In this document: one piece after another, positions 1 through 6,993 of the stretch
How the letters are laid out: the number at the start of each line of letters is the position of its first letter
How positions within the stretch are numbered: position 1 is the stretch's first letter
NCBI GenBank assembly: GCA_003694205.1
Contig: RFKS01000049.1
Coordinates: forward strand, 1 to 12,175
Origin: Alphaproteobacteria bacterium
Lineage (GTDB): Bacteria; Pseudomonadota; Alphaproteobacteria; Sphingomonadales; Rhodothalassiaceae
Length of the DNA stretch: 12,175 nucleotides
Direction of reading: 5' to 3'
Notes under the pieces: model-generated
Databases searched by the model: none
Seen by the model: the letters and a program-made list of their open reading frames with translations, nothing else
What the model was told of the DNA's origin: nothing
Made by a program: the position numbers and the translations under genes

Positions 1-387
1 GAAGCGGTAGAAATAGTCGCGATCCGGTGCCAGTCCGCGGACGTCGACATGGACGGCGAAGGCGTTGTCGGGATGCGCAATGGCGCGTCCCTGCCGCACC
101 GTCTTCCGCATGGCGACATCGGCGGCGACCTCCCAGTCGACGACCACCGGCTCGGGCCCCATTGCCGCAGGCTCGAAGGGATCGGGCGCGAGCCGCGTCC
201 ACAACACGACCCCATCGCTGATCGGATCGCCCGAGGCGACTCCGAGCGAGAAGGGGTCGTTCAGAAAGCGCGGCTTCCGGTCAAGAAGGCCTGCGGCGGC
301 AACGGGCCGCGCGAAGGACGCCAGTGCCAGCGCCCCTGCCATGCGCATCAACTCGCGCCGTGAGCGTTTCGCATCCAGTATCGACAT
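1..387 (-). CDS. phoD: PhoD-family alkaline phosphatase/phosphodiesterase, N-terminal part, cut by left window edge
   Basis: Reading minus from ATG 387, exactly 129 codons are open to the window edge with no stop. Residues 1-32 form a Tat signal peptide: S9-R10-R11-E-L-M twin-arginine motif, then a hydrophobic stretch (AGALALASFA) and an AAA-type cleavage region near residue 32. The mature part starts like a PhoD N-terminal domain: FSLGVASGDP, then GVVLWTRLAPDP, a VDWEVAADVAMRKTV segment and a VHVDVRGLAPDRDYFYRF strand. In this family the catalytic metallophosphatase domain follows, but it lies outside the window. PhoD enzymes are exported folded by Tat and cleave phosphate mono- or diesters outside the cytoplasm. 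An AGGA lies 8 nt before the ATG. It sits 101 nt downstream of the Oar-like receptor on the same strand, with a terminator-like hairpin between. The family call is firm from these motifs; the substrate is unknown. Confidence 0.88.
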   Translation of the reverse strand, partial: MSILDAKRSRRELMRMAGALALASFARPVAAAGLLDRKPRFLNDPFSLGVASGDPISDGVVLWTRLAPDPFEPAAMGPEPVVVDWEVAADVAMRKTVRQGRAIAHPDNAFAVHVDVRGLAPDRDYFYRF

Positions 388-415
388 GTTTCGTATCCTG
401 ATAAGTCGACGACCC

Positions 416-450
416 TCAAAAACGCAGGAAGGCGGCCGAAGCCGCCTTCC
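416..450 (-). terminator. Rho-independent terminator or attenuator after the Oar-like receptor
   Basis: Bases 427-436 (GGAAGGCGGC) pair perfectly with 441-450 over a 4-nt loop (CGAA on plus), giving a 10-bp GC-rich stem. On the minus strand the stem is followed by TGCG and then five T (418-422). It begins about 38 nt past the receptor stop codon, as expected for a terminator. The T run is short and offset by 4 nt, so leakage is plausible. The phoD start codon lies only about 30 nt beyond the T run. Confidence 0.8.
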
Positions 451-488
451 CGTTGTTCTGTCAGTGTGCTCGCTGCATCGACATGCGC

Positions 489-3400
489 TCAGAAGCGGTA
501 GCGAATGCCAAGCTGCACGCGCCACACCGAGGAGTCGACGAAGATCTCGTCCTGGAAGATGTTCGCACGACCGCTGAGGTTGCTGTAGACGAACTTCTTG
601 CCGTCAGGCGTCAAGGCCGCATTGACGATCGGGACGCCTTCCGCAACATCGCCACGATCCTTCGTCCTCAGCAGGTTGGAACCGCTGTCGAAGAAATTCA
701 GGACATTGTCGAAGTCGATGAACGCCTCGAAATGATGGCCTTCCCACGGCGTCGGCAGGTCCTGCGAGAAGCGCAGGTCGAGATCCTTGAACCACGGGTC
801 GCGGAACTTGTTGCGCGGCGCGATCTGCCCCGCGAACTTGTCGAGCCCGCTGCTCTTGATGAAGGCGAACAGCTTGTCGATGTCCTCCTGGCTCAGGGAC
901 GAGAAGTCAACGAGCGGATCGTTCGGGCCCGTCGGCACGTAGAAAAGCTGCCGCGCCTCATTGTCCGTGTCACCGAAGGTCCCCGCCGAGCGATCGTCGA
1001 AGACGTAGCTGAAGGGCCGACCTTCGCGTGCCCGGAAAAGGACGCTCAGCCGTGTCGCAAGGTCGCGGAAGAACTCGTGCCGGAAGTTGGCAGCCAGCGT
1101 GAAATTGTGCCGGCTCGAGAACTGCGACGGCGCAAGCTGCGGATCATTGACGTTGAACAGCGCCTCTTCCTCGAAGTTCGAGGTCGCGGTCGAGCTCGTC
1201 GTCGGGTTCACCACCTTCGCATCGGTGAAGGCATAGCCGATCGTCAGATCGAAGGACGCAGGACGATTGAAGAGCGTGTAATCCCATGCCTTGTTGAGGA
1301 TCACGGAGATCGCGGTCGTGCCGCCGTTCTTGGCCCCCTGCTTCACATTGGTAAGCAGGATGTCTTCATCGCGACGACCGGCGTCACAAGGCCCGCCTTC
1401 CTCCGTGCTGCCTGAGAAGCCGAGCCTGGGCCCGCGGAACCGCGCATCGCAGCCGGGAAGCAGCGGATCGACCGCATTGAAGATCAGGCGGCCATCGGGG
1501 GCGAAGCCGATCGGCGTGATCGTGAGATCGATGAAGTCCGGCGCATTGCGGCGACGGTCGTGGATGATGTCAAAATCAAGCCGCCAATCGTCGAAGAAAC
1601 CGCCCGCTGCGCCTTCAAAGTCGAAGAAGTGCGTGAAGCCGAAGCTGCCGCGCACGACCGACGGTGGCTTGAAATTCGGGTCGATGGCATCGGTGCGACC
1701 GTCGGAATTGATCGCCGCGTTGATCTGCGCCTGCGTGATGCACTGCGGAATGCCCGTGAAATTGCCATTCGCGTCCAGTACCTGCAGGTCCGCCGGCGTA
1801 CAAGGCGCATCAGTGTTATCGGCAAAGGCAATGCCCGAGCCAAAGTTCGAGAAAGCGTTCGAGAACCACACCGTCGGATCGCCACCGGAGAAGACGCCCG
1901 CACCGGCGCGGAAGGTCGTTTCACCATAGAAGTCCCACGGGGCCTCATAGGTAATGCCGAGACGGGGCAGGAAGACGTCGAGGCCATCGAACACCTTGTT
2001 GTTCGGGAAGCCATAGCGGGCGAGGAAATTCTGGCTCAGCCGCGGCTGGCTGCCCGAGGTGTAAAAGTCGTAACGAAGACCAAACAGCAGGGTCAGATTT
2101 TCATCTACCTGCCACTCGTCCTGCGCATAGATCGAGTGGATAGCCCGATTAAACTTTGCCGCCGCATCATTGATGTCGCCAGTGAACGATCCGTTGCCCT
2201 CGATGCTCGAGGCCAGACCTGCCTGGAAATCGGCAAGGGAGTCGAATTCGATCGTTCCCGTCGCATTGGGTGCGAACAGGTTGAAGACATCAAGCTGATT
2301 GAGCTCGTAGCCAAAGGTGATGGTGTGGTCGCCGGCAAGATAGGTGCCGCGGGCAACGACCTGATTGATTGTCGTGTCGAGTGCATTGGCGGAACGGAAG
2401 AAACCTGGGCCGCTGAGCAGAGTCGCGCTGCCCTCGTTCACGACAATGCGCGGCACGGGATTGGCGCTTTGCGCCTCGCCGCCGCCAATCGGATCCTGGA
2501 TGTCCGTATTGTCGGCCCGCGACAGCCAGAGCTGGGTCGAGAAATTATCGGTCCACTGGTCGAAGAAGCGCACCGAATAGGTCTCGATCTCGCTGCCCTG
2601 GTTCTCAAAGTTGTTCTTGAATGCGAAATTGTTGCCGAATCCGAAATCGTCCGACCGGCCATTGTTTTCGCGCAACCGCGTATAGGTGACAGCGACGCGG
2701 TGATCGTCATTGATGAAATAGTCGAGACGGGTGAGAATTCGGCGGTTGTCAGCCGGGAGTGAGCGCGCAATTCCCAGGGTCTCGATGCCATAGGTGTTCT
2801 CGAGGATCTGCTGCACCTGGTTGACGAGGTCCAGCGTTGGCCCCTGTTCATTGGCGAAGCCGGCACCGATGGGACCGCGAGTCACCGTGTTTGTGAGCTG
2901 CGCCTCTTCATAGGCGACATAGAGGAACAGCTTGTCCTTGATGATCGGCCCACCGAGCTCTGCCCCCCAGCGCTTGTCGTGGAACGGGTCGGTGATCACG
3001 GTGTCGCCGTTGATCTTGGTGCCGGTCAGGCTCTTTGAATTGAATTCGAAGAAGGCCGAACCATGGATCTCGTTCTGGCCCGACTTCGTGACGACATTGA
3101 TGTTACAGCCCGTGAATTGCCCGTATTTCACATCATATGGGGCAAATTCGACCGAAAGCTCACGTACGGAATCGAACGGGATCGGCATATTGTTGCGGGC
3201 AGGGAAGCCCGAGGCGTTGAGGCCGAAGGGATCGTTCGACTGAACGCCGTCGATGGTGAAGCTGTTGAAGCGGTTGTTGCCGCCGATACAGGACACCGCC
3301 TTCGAATTCCGCTCGTTGATCGAAACGCGCGGGTCGATGCGGATGATGTCTCGAATGTCACGGGTGATCGAGGGGAAGGATTCCAGCGTCTCGAGACCGA

Positions 3401-3857
3401 AGGACTGGCTCGGACCGATGGCCAGAGCCGAAGTCACGGTCGCGGCCGCGGTGACCACGATCTCCTCGATCGCCTGCGACGGCTGCACCGTGATGTTCAG
3501 ATTGGCCGTTTGCGAAATCGAGAGGAACAGGCCCTCGACACGCTGCGTCGAATTGCCTGCGCTTTTCACCAGCACGTTATAGGGGCCGCCTGCTTCGAGC
3601 CCGGAGACTGCGAATCGGCCCTGGCTATCCGTGGTGGCCGGTGCAGCACGCCCGGTCCGCGTATCGATAATCGAAATGTCCGCATTGGCAACCGGATTAC
3701 CGGCCGCATCCACGACGGTACCGCGCACCGACGCTGTCACCTGCTGCGCCTCGGTCTGCTGCGAGACCATGATCGCCGGCACCGATGCCGACAACAGCAG
3801 GAGCGCTTTGGCCGCGCAATAGGCCGTGGTCTTCAAACCCTTCATGGGGTTGTGCAT
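489..3857 (-). CDS. Oar-like TonB-dependent receptor with N-terminal carboxypeptidase-regulatory-like domain
   Basis: A 1122-residue outer-membrane receptor. Residues 1-37 are a signal peptide (hydrophobic AKALLLLSASVPA core, cleavage near TEA-QQ). Residues 40-125 look like a carboxypeptidase-regulatory-like beta-sandwich (VRGTVVDAAGNPVANADISI, then TDSQGRFAVSGLEAG). A TonB box EEIVVTA is at 131-137. A plug domain follows (IRDIIRIDPRVSI, FNSFTIDGVQSNDPFG, NINVVTKSGQNEIHGSAFF), then a barrel with Oar-type GGPIIKDKLFLYVAYEEAQ, ending in IRYRF with a terminal aromatic typical of the BAM signal. Six mature cysteines fall in three sequential pairs (190/251, 686/706, 803/824). The start at 3857 is preferred over Met5 because GGGAGG (3867-3872) lies 9 nt upstream. 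Such receptors use TonB/ExbBD energy to import scarce substrates; the ligand cannot be read from sequence. The PhoD neighbour hints at a phosphorus-related substrate (inference). By eye its GC is lower than the plus-strand operon. Confidence 0.93.
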   Translation of the reverse strand: MHNPMKGLKTTAYCAAKALLLLSASVPAIMVSQQTEAQQVTASVRGTVVDAAGNPVANADISIIDTRTGRAAPATTDSQGRFAVSGLEAGGPYNVLVKSAGNSTQRVEGLFLSISQTANLNITVQPSQAIEEIVVTAAATVTSALAIGPSQSFGLETLESFPSITRDIRDIIRIDPRVSINERNSKAVSCIGGNNRFNSFTIDGVQSNDPFGLNASGFPARNNMPIPFDSVRELSVEFAPYDVKYGQFTGCNINVVTKSGQNEIHGSAFFEFNSKSLTGTKINGDTVITDPFHDKRWGAELGGPIIKDKLFLYVAYEEAQLTNTVTRGPIGAGFANEQGPTLDLVNQVQQILENTYGIETLGIARSLPADNRRILTRLDYFINDDHRVAVTYTRLRENNGRSDDFGFGNNFAFKNNFENQGSEIETYSVRFFDQWTDNFSTQLWLSRADNTDIQDPIGGGEAQSANPVPRIVVNEGSATLLSGPGFFRSANALDTTINQVVARGTYLAGDHTITFGYELNQLDVFNLFAPNATGTIEFDSLADFQAGLASSIEGNGSFTGDINDAAAKFNRAIHSIYAQDEWQVDENLTLLFGLRYDFYTSGSQPRLSQNFLARYGFPNNKVFDGLDVFLPRLGITYEAPWDFYGETTFRAGAGVFSGGDPTVWFSNAFSNFGSGIAFADNTDAPCTPADLQVLDANGNFTGIPQCITQAQINAAINSDGRTDAIDPNFKPPSVVRGSFGFTHFFDFEGAAGGFFDDWRLDFDIIHDRRRNAPDFIDLTITPIGFAPDGRLIFNAVDPLLPGCDARFRGPRLGFSGSTEEGGPCDAGRRDEDILLTNVKQGAKNGGTTAISVILNKAWDYTLFNRPASFDLTIGYAFTDAKVVNPTTSSTATSNFEEEALFNVNDPQLAPSQFSSRHNFTLAANFRHEFFRDLATRLSVLFRAREGRPFSYVFDDRSAGTFGDTDNEARQLFYVPTGPNDPLVDFSSLSQEDIDKLFAFIKSSGLDKFAGQIAPRNKFRDPWFKDLDLRFSQDLPTPWEGHHFEAFIDFDNVLNFFDSGSNLLRTKDRGDVAEGVPIVNAALTPDGKKFVYSNLSGRANIFQDEIFVDSSVWRVQLGIRYRF

Positions 3858-4064
3858 TGGGTCTTTCCTCCCTCTCTCAATGGGCCTCCCCTTTCGGCGG
3901 AGATGACCCAGAAACGATGCCGCTAGTCCGCTACGGACCCTACCCGCCGATTCTTACCGTCGTGTGTCATCACATCCGGATTCATGGAATCGCGGCCCAA
4001 GTCTCAAATGAACCGACCAGAAGGTCAATATTCTATTCCTTAAACCCGCAAGATCAGCAACTTA

Positions 4065-4082
4065 TGTGACATCCATGCCACA
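4065..4082. promoter_or_regulatory. 18-bp inverted repeat, candidate operator upstream of the Oar-like receptor
   Basis: Plus strand TGTGACATCCATGCCACA: arms TGTGACAT and ATGCCACA match at 7 of 8 positions around a central CC. It lies about 208 nt upstream of the receptor start. On the minus strand it contains TGTCAC, which resembles one Pho-box half-site, but no second half-site occurs 11 nt downstream, so a PhoB site is not supported. CRP-type spacing (TGTGA-N6-TCACA) is also not met, since the gap here is 8. The regulator is unknown. Confidence 0.35.
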
Positions 4083-4160
4083 TTTTGCGCAGGCATTCTC
4101 CGACATGAGCGATTCGCGCGGCAGATTTGCCGTATGGTGTAGCGGTGGTGGGGCGACCAT

Positions 4161-4174
4161 GTGATCGAGATCAT
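4161..4174. promoter_or_regulatory. FNR/CRP-like palindrome between the two receptor genes
   Basis: GTGATCGAGATCAT has the TGAT-N4-ATCA core of the FNR/CRP-family consensus (TTGAT-N4-ATCAA), missing the outer base on both sides. It is about 300 nt upstream of the Oar-like receptor start and directly beyond the terminator tail of the other receptor. The distance is long for a promoter site and the match is short enough to occur by chance. Confidence 0.2.
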
Positions 4175-4182
4175 GACGGCAT

Positions 4183-4221
4183 GAAATGAAGGCCTCCCGG
4201 GAGGATCCCTCCCGGGAGGCC
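4183..4221 (-). terminator. Strong Rho-independent terminator of the 786-residue TonB receptor
   Basis: Bases 4191-4204 (GGCCTCCCGGGAGG) are perfectly complementary to 4208-4221 across a 3-nt loop, a 14-bp GC-rich stem. On the minus strand it is followed by TTCATTTC (T-rich tail, 4190 to 4183). It begins about 24 nt beyond the receptor stop at 4245. Each arm contains the 12-bp palindrome CCTCCCGGGAGG, so each arm could also fold on itself. No T run exists on the plus-strand side, so it appears to act in the minus direction only. Confidence 0.85.
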
Positions 4222-4244
4222 GGACAGATATACCAAGCGGTGGC

Positions 4245-6605
4245 TCAGAGCCCGCCGAAGCGCTTCGAGAATTTGATGCCGAACTCGCTGCGGTCGTTAT
4301 TCAGGATCACCTCGGTGAAGCCCGAGAAGAACTGATCGAGCCGACCAACATCGTATTTCTCGTTGAAAATGTTCTCGCCATAGGCGGACAGCGTCCAGCC
4401 GTTTTGGACATTTTCATAGCTGACGAGGACGTTGGTCAGGTCGCGACCCGCGATGCGGTTGAACTCATTGTTCACCGACTGGCCGAACATGGAGCTACGA
4501 TAGGAATAGTCGACCCGCACCGTCACGACATCGCCGTTCGCGAGCTCGTCGCGGAACTGCGGCCCGACGCTCAGCGTCCAGCGTGGCGACAGGGTCGGGC
4601 GATCGCCGACCTTGGTCCCCACCGTTCCCGGCTTCACCTTGCGGATCTCGGCGTCGAGATAGCCGATCGAGGTCTGCAGGCTAAAGGGCCCCGAGACCAG
4701 CGTGCTCTCGAACTCGAATCCCTTCGAGCGCGACTTGCCCGCATTCTCGGTGATGGTCACGAAGCCGGCCTCGGTCGGCGCCGAGAACTGCAGCGGCAGA
4801 TTATTGTAGTTGGTAAGGAACAGCGAAATCGCCGTCTGCCAGAAATCCGTCGGACGACCTTTGAGCCCGAACTCGTGGTTGCGAGCGGTGGTCGGATCGA
4901 AGGCGGTGAACTGCGACGGTCCGCCGAAGGGACGGGCCGGATAGCCGCCATTCTGGTAGCCCTTCGAATCCGTGTAATAGACGTGCACATTGTCCGACAG
5001 GTCATAGGTCAGCGACGTGTCCCAAGTGACCCGGCTCCAGCTGTTGACGCGGAACTCGCGCTGCGCCGACCCCGGCGTGCCGTTGCCGTTGCCCTGGGGC
5101 GCCGGCAGGAACCACGGGAAATTGGTGAACAGCGCATCCGCCCGCTTCTTGTCGTGCGTCCAGCGCACGCCGCCGCCGAGTTTCAGACGATCGGTGACCT
5201 GGTATCCGGCGTGGAAATAGCCGGCATAGGAATTGGTCGTCTGGTTGATGTCGAAGGTGTCACCGTGGGTGATGAAGGTGTTCACACCCGAGAAGGTGAA
5301 GCCGTCCTCGTTGAAGTAATAGGCGCCGGCGACGAGATCGAGATCGCCATATTCGCCATTGAGCTGGGTCTCGAGCGAGACCTGGTTCGCCTGACCGCGC
5401 TCGGGGAAGGACTGGAAGTCCTGGAAGGCCGTCTCGTCGTCGAGGCCGCCGCGATAGTCCTCGTGGCGATAGCTGCCGAGCGCCTTGAGGCTCAGATTCT
5501 CATTGATGTCGAGCGTACCGGTGAGTGATGAGCCATAGGCCGCGTTCGACTGCGCGAGCAGGATGGCCACCGAGGTGTTGGTGTCATCGGGGTCGGCAGC
5601 GATGTCGCTTGCCTTGAGCGGACCTCCGGGAAGGCCCGTCGCCGGTCCAATCGGATCGGTGAAGAAGCCGTTGCCGGTGGCGGCGAAGACGCCCGGCTGG
5701 TCGAGGCCGGTGATGATCTCGGCGGTCGAGGGCGACTGGCCGTATTCACCCTGCACTGCATCCGCGGTCCACAGGAGCTCAAAATTGTCCGCCGCCTGCC
5801 AGCGAACGGCGACCCGACCCGAGGCCTCGAAGATCTCGCCGACCTTGCGCACACGCTCGGTGATCCGGAGCGCCCGGCCGATGCCGTCGCGCCGCGTCAC
5901 GCGCCCGGACACCGACATGTCAAGATTGTCGGCAAGCGCGAAATTGCCATAAAAGCTGCCCGCCGCGCGCTCGCGCGAGCCGGCCTGCAGCTCGAATTCG
6001 AAGCCGTCCTCGTCGCCCGGCTTGCGGGTGATGATGTTGACCGCGCCGCCGATCGAGTTGCGGCCATAGAGCGTGCCCTGCGGGCCACGCAGCACCTCGA
6101 CGCGCTCGACATTGGCGAGGTCGAGATTGGCACCCATCTGGCGCCCGAGATAGACGCCGTCGACATAGAGTGCGACGCCGGGATCGGTGGTGATGATGTG
6201 ATCCTGAATACCGATGCCGCGGATGAAGATCGCGGCGTGCGACGGGTTGCCGACACCGAACCGCGTGATATTGAGGTTGGGCACCGAGTGGTCGAGATCG
6301 GAGACTGAGTCGATTCCCTGCACCTTCAGCGCTTCGCTCGACAGCGCCGTGATCGCCATCGGCGTCGAGTACACGCCCTCCGTCCGGCGCCGCGCCGTGA
6401 CGAGGATCTCCTCGAGCATGTCATAGCTGTCGGCGGCACCCTCGTCCGTGGAAGCCTGCCCCGATGCCGCGTCCTGGGCATATGCCGTTGCCGGCAGCAC
6501 CAGCGGCAACGCCAGCGCCACCGCCGCGGCCGATGCCATCAGGCTTGCCTTCCAGCGCCGGGTCGCATCCTTGCCCGTCGCCGGGTCCATCCATGTCCTG
6601 TCCAT
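4245..6605 (-). CDS. TonB-dependent outer-membrane receptor, divergent from the pre operon
   Basis: A 786-residue receptor from ATG 6605. Signal peptide 1-43 has a long charged n-region (RRWK), a hydrophobic core (MASAAAVALALPLVLP) and cleavage after AYA43. A TonB box EEILVTA is at 65-71. The plug follows (TPMAITALSSEALK, VPNLNITRFG, GIGIQDHIITTDPGVALYVDGVYLG, then VEVLRGPQGTLYGRNSIGG and VNIITRKP), then a beta-barrel to the C-terminal FGIKFSKRFGGL. The mature protein has no cysteine. Start choice: the frame stays open upstream to a TTG at 6809, but that stretch is arginine/cysteine-rich with no signal peptide. GAGGG (6611-6615) lies 5 nt before ATG 6605. ATG 6590 (with an AGGA 5 nt upstream) is a credible alternative. 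It resembles the iron/complex-substrate receptors abundant in sphingomonads. The ligand is unknown; its divergent position suggests a link to pyrimidine use (inference). Confidence 0.92.
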   Translation of the reverse strand: MDRTWMDPATGKDATRRWKASLMASAAAVALALPLVLPATAYAQDAASGQASTDEGAADSYDMLEEILVTARRRTEGVYSTPMAITALSSEALKVQGIDSVSDLDHSVPNLNITRFGVGNPSHAAIFIRGIGIQDHIITTDPGVALYVDGVYLGRQMGANLDLANVERVEVLRGPQGTLYGRNSIGGAVNIITRKPGDEDGFEFELQAGSRERAAGSFYGNFALADNLDMSVSGRVTRRDGIGRALRITERVRKVGEIFEASGRVAVRWQAADNFELLWTADAVQGEYGQSPSTAEIITGLDQPGVFAATGNGFFTDPIGPATGLPGGPLKASDIAADPDDTNTSVAILLAQSNAAYGSSLTGTLDINENLSLKALGSYRHEDYRGGLDDETAFQDFQSFPERGQANQVSLETQLNGEYGDLDLVAGAYYFNEDGFTFSGVNTFITHGDTFDINQTTNSYAGYFHAGYQVTDRLKLGGGVRWTHDKKRADALFTNFPWFLPAPQGNGNGTPGSAQREFRVNSWSRVTWDTSLTYDLSDNVHVYYTDSKGYQNGGYPARPFGGPSQFTAFDPTTARNHEFGLKGRPTDFWQTAISLFLTNYNNLPLQFSAPTEAGFVTITENAGKSRSKGFEFESTLVSGPFSLQTSIGYLDAEIRKVKPGTVGTKVGDRPTLSPRWTLSVGPQFRDELANGDVVTVRVDYSYRSSMFGQSVNNEFNRIAGRDLTNVLVSYENVQNGWTLSAYGENIFNEKYDVGRLDQFFSGFTEVILNNDRSEFGIKFSKRFGGL

Positions 6606-6814
6606 TCTTGCCCTCTTGATTCGGTTTCCTCTCCGGTCGGGATGCCCGGCACCGCACACCGCTCGATCGTGGCGATGCATTCGCTCCGGGCACCGCCGAA
6701 CGTCCTGTTCGCACATTCGACGGATTTTTCCGAATAGCATATTTTTGATCAGATGAACCATTTTTTTCGGACATCTGCGGGCGCCACCGAAGTTGCGGGC
6801 ACGCCCCAACCTTC

Positions 6815-6842
6815 GACATATTCAACAAGGCGCCCCGGTCAA
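6815..6842 (-). promoter_or_regulatory. Candidate sigma70-type promoter for the TonB receptor
   Basis: On the minus strand TTGACC (plus 6837-6842, 5 of 6 to TTGACA) is followed after 16 nt by TATGTC (plus 6815-6820, 3 of 6 to TATAAT). Transcription would begin near 6808 and leave an approximately 200-nt 5' leader before ATG 6605. The -35 lies directly beside the 16-bp palindrome at 6844-6859, which would fit control by a bound protein. The -10 is weak, so this is tentative. Confidence 0.3.
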
Positions 6843-6843
6843 A

Positions 6844-6859
6844 GTCTGATCAATTAGAC
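6844..6859. promoter_or_regulatory. 16-bp near-palindrome, candidate operator for the divergent genes
   Basis: GTCTGATCAATTAGAC: arms GTCT/AGAC pair fully, with inner AT/AT also symmetric (pattern GTCTnATnnATnAGAC). It is about 135 nt upstream of preT and adjacent to the candidate -35 of the receptor promoter. Size and symmetry fit a dimeric repressor or activator site, for example of the GntR class, but no regulator gene is in the window and the assignment is inference. Confidence 0.4.
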
Positions 6860-6983
6860 AAATTTTTCTTGAACCCCGCGCTGATTTGTAACAGCCTGCC
6901 ATGAAGCAAGATTGCGGAGTTTCGCCGGCCCGGTTTCGGGAACATGCGCAAGCCCGGTGACGGTCGCAATCTCGTTTGGTGAC

Positions 6984-6989
6984 GGGGGA
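6984..6989 (+). promoter_or_regulatory. Ribosome binding site that decides the preT start
   Basis: GGGGGA ends 4 nt before ATG 6994. The in-frame TTG 6976 and GTG 6979 have nothing purine-rich at the right distance upstream, and ATG 7012 has only a weak one. This favours 6994 as the start. It pairs with the anti-Shine-Dalgarno less ideally than GGAGG. Confidence 0.45.
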
Positions 6990-6993
6990 ACAA

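Larger units (their letters stand above)
3858..4190. other. Intergenic region upstream of the Oar-like receptor
   Basis: Lies between the terminator of the 786-residue receptor and the start of the Oar-like receptor, so it should hold the latter's promoter. The best minus-strand -35 candidate is TTGACC (plus 4023-4028), but 17 nt downstream only GAGACT is found (3 of 6 to TATAAT), so no promoter is called. Three small palindromes are visible: an 18-bp one at 4065-4082, a 12-bp one at 3963-3974 and an FNR/CRP-like one at 4161-4174. No coding sequence is supported; the plus-strand reading frame crossing it has no homology I recognise and overlaps the receptor. Confidence 0.6.
6606..6993. other. 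Divergent intergenic control region between TonB receptor and pre operon
   Basis: This 388-nt region must contain the promoters of both the receptor (minus) and preT (plus). Its middle is AT-rich: the 60 bases from 6721 are about 38% GC by hand count, against 70% or more in sampled lines of the operon. It holds a 16-bp near-palindrome (6844-6859), a pair of inverted TCTGATCAA copies (6745-6753 and 6845-6853) and a candidate minus-strand promoter (6815-6842). I could not find a convincing plus-strand -35/-10 pair for preT; TTGAAC at 6869-6874 lacks a properly spaced -10. A 19-codon frame, 6901-6960, precedes preT but has no good ribosome binding site. No other gene is supported. Confidence 0.65.

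Noticed and set aside
453..2762. Plus-strand open frames of 320 and 400 codons opposite the Oar-like receptor
   Set aside because: They lie antisense to a receptor with clear plug and barrel motifs, and their translations are charged and repetitive with no family features.
4066..4076. PhoB (Pho box) site upstream of the Oar-like receptor
   Set aside because: Only one half-site-like TGTCAC is present on the minus strand; the position 11 nt downstream matches 2 of 6 bases.
4404..5528. 374-codon plus-strand open frame opposite the 786-residue receptor
   Set aside because: Antisense shadow; composition-driven Arg/Glu/Val-rich translation.
6606..6809. Upstream extension of the receptor frame to a TTG at 6809 (854 residues)
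   Set aside because: The extra 68 residues are Arg/Cys-rich, would bury the signal peptide, and cover the AT-rich control region. ATG 6605 has a ribosome binding site and a normal signal peptide.
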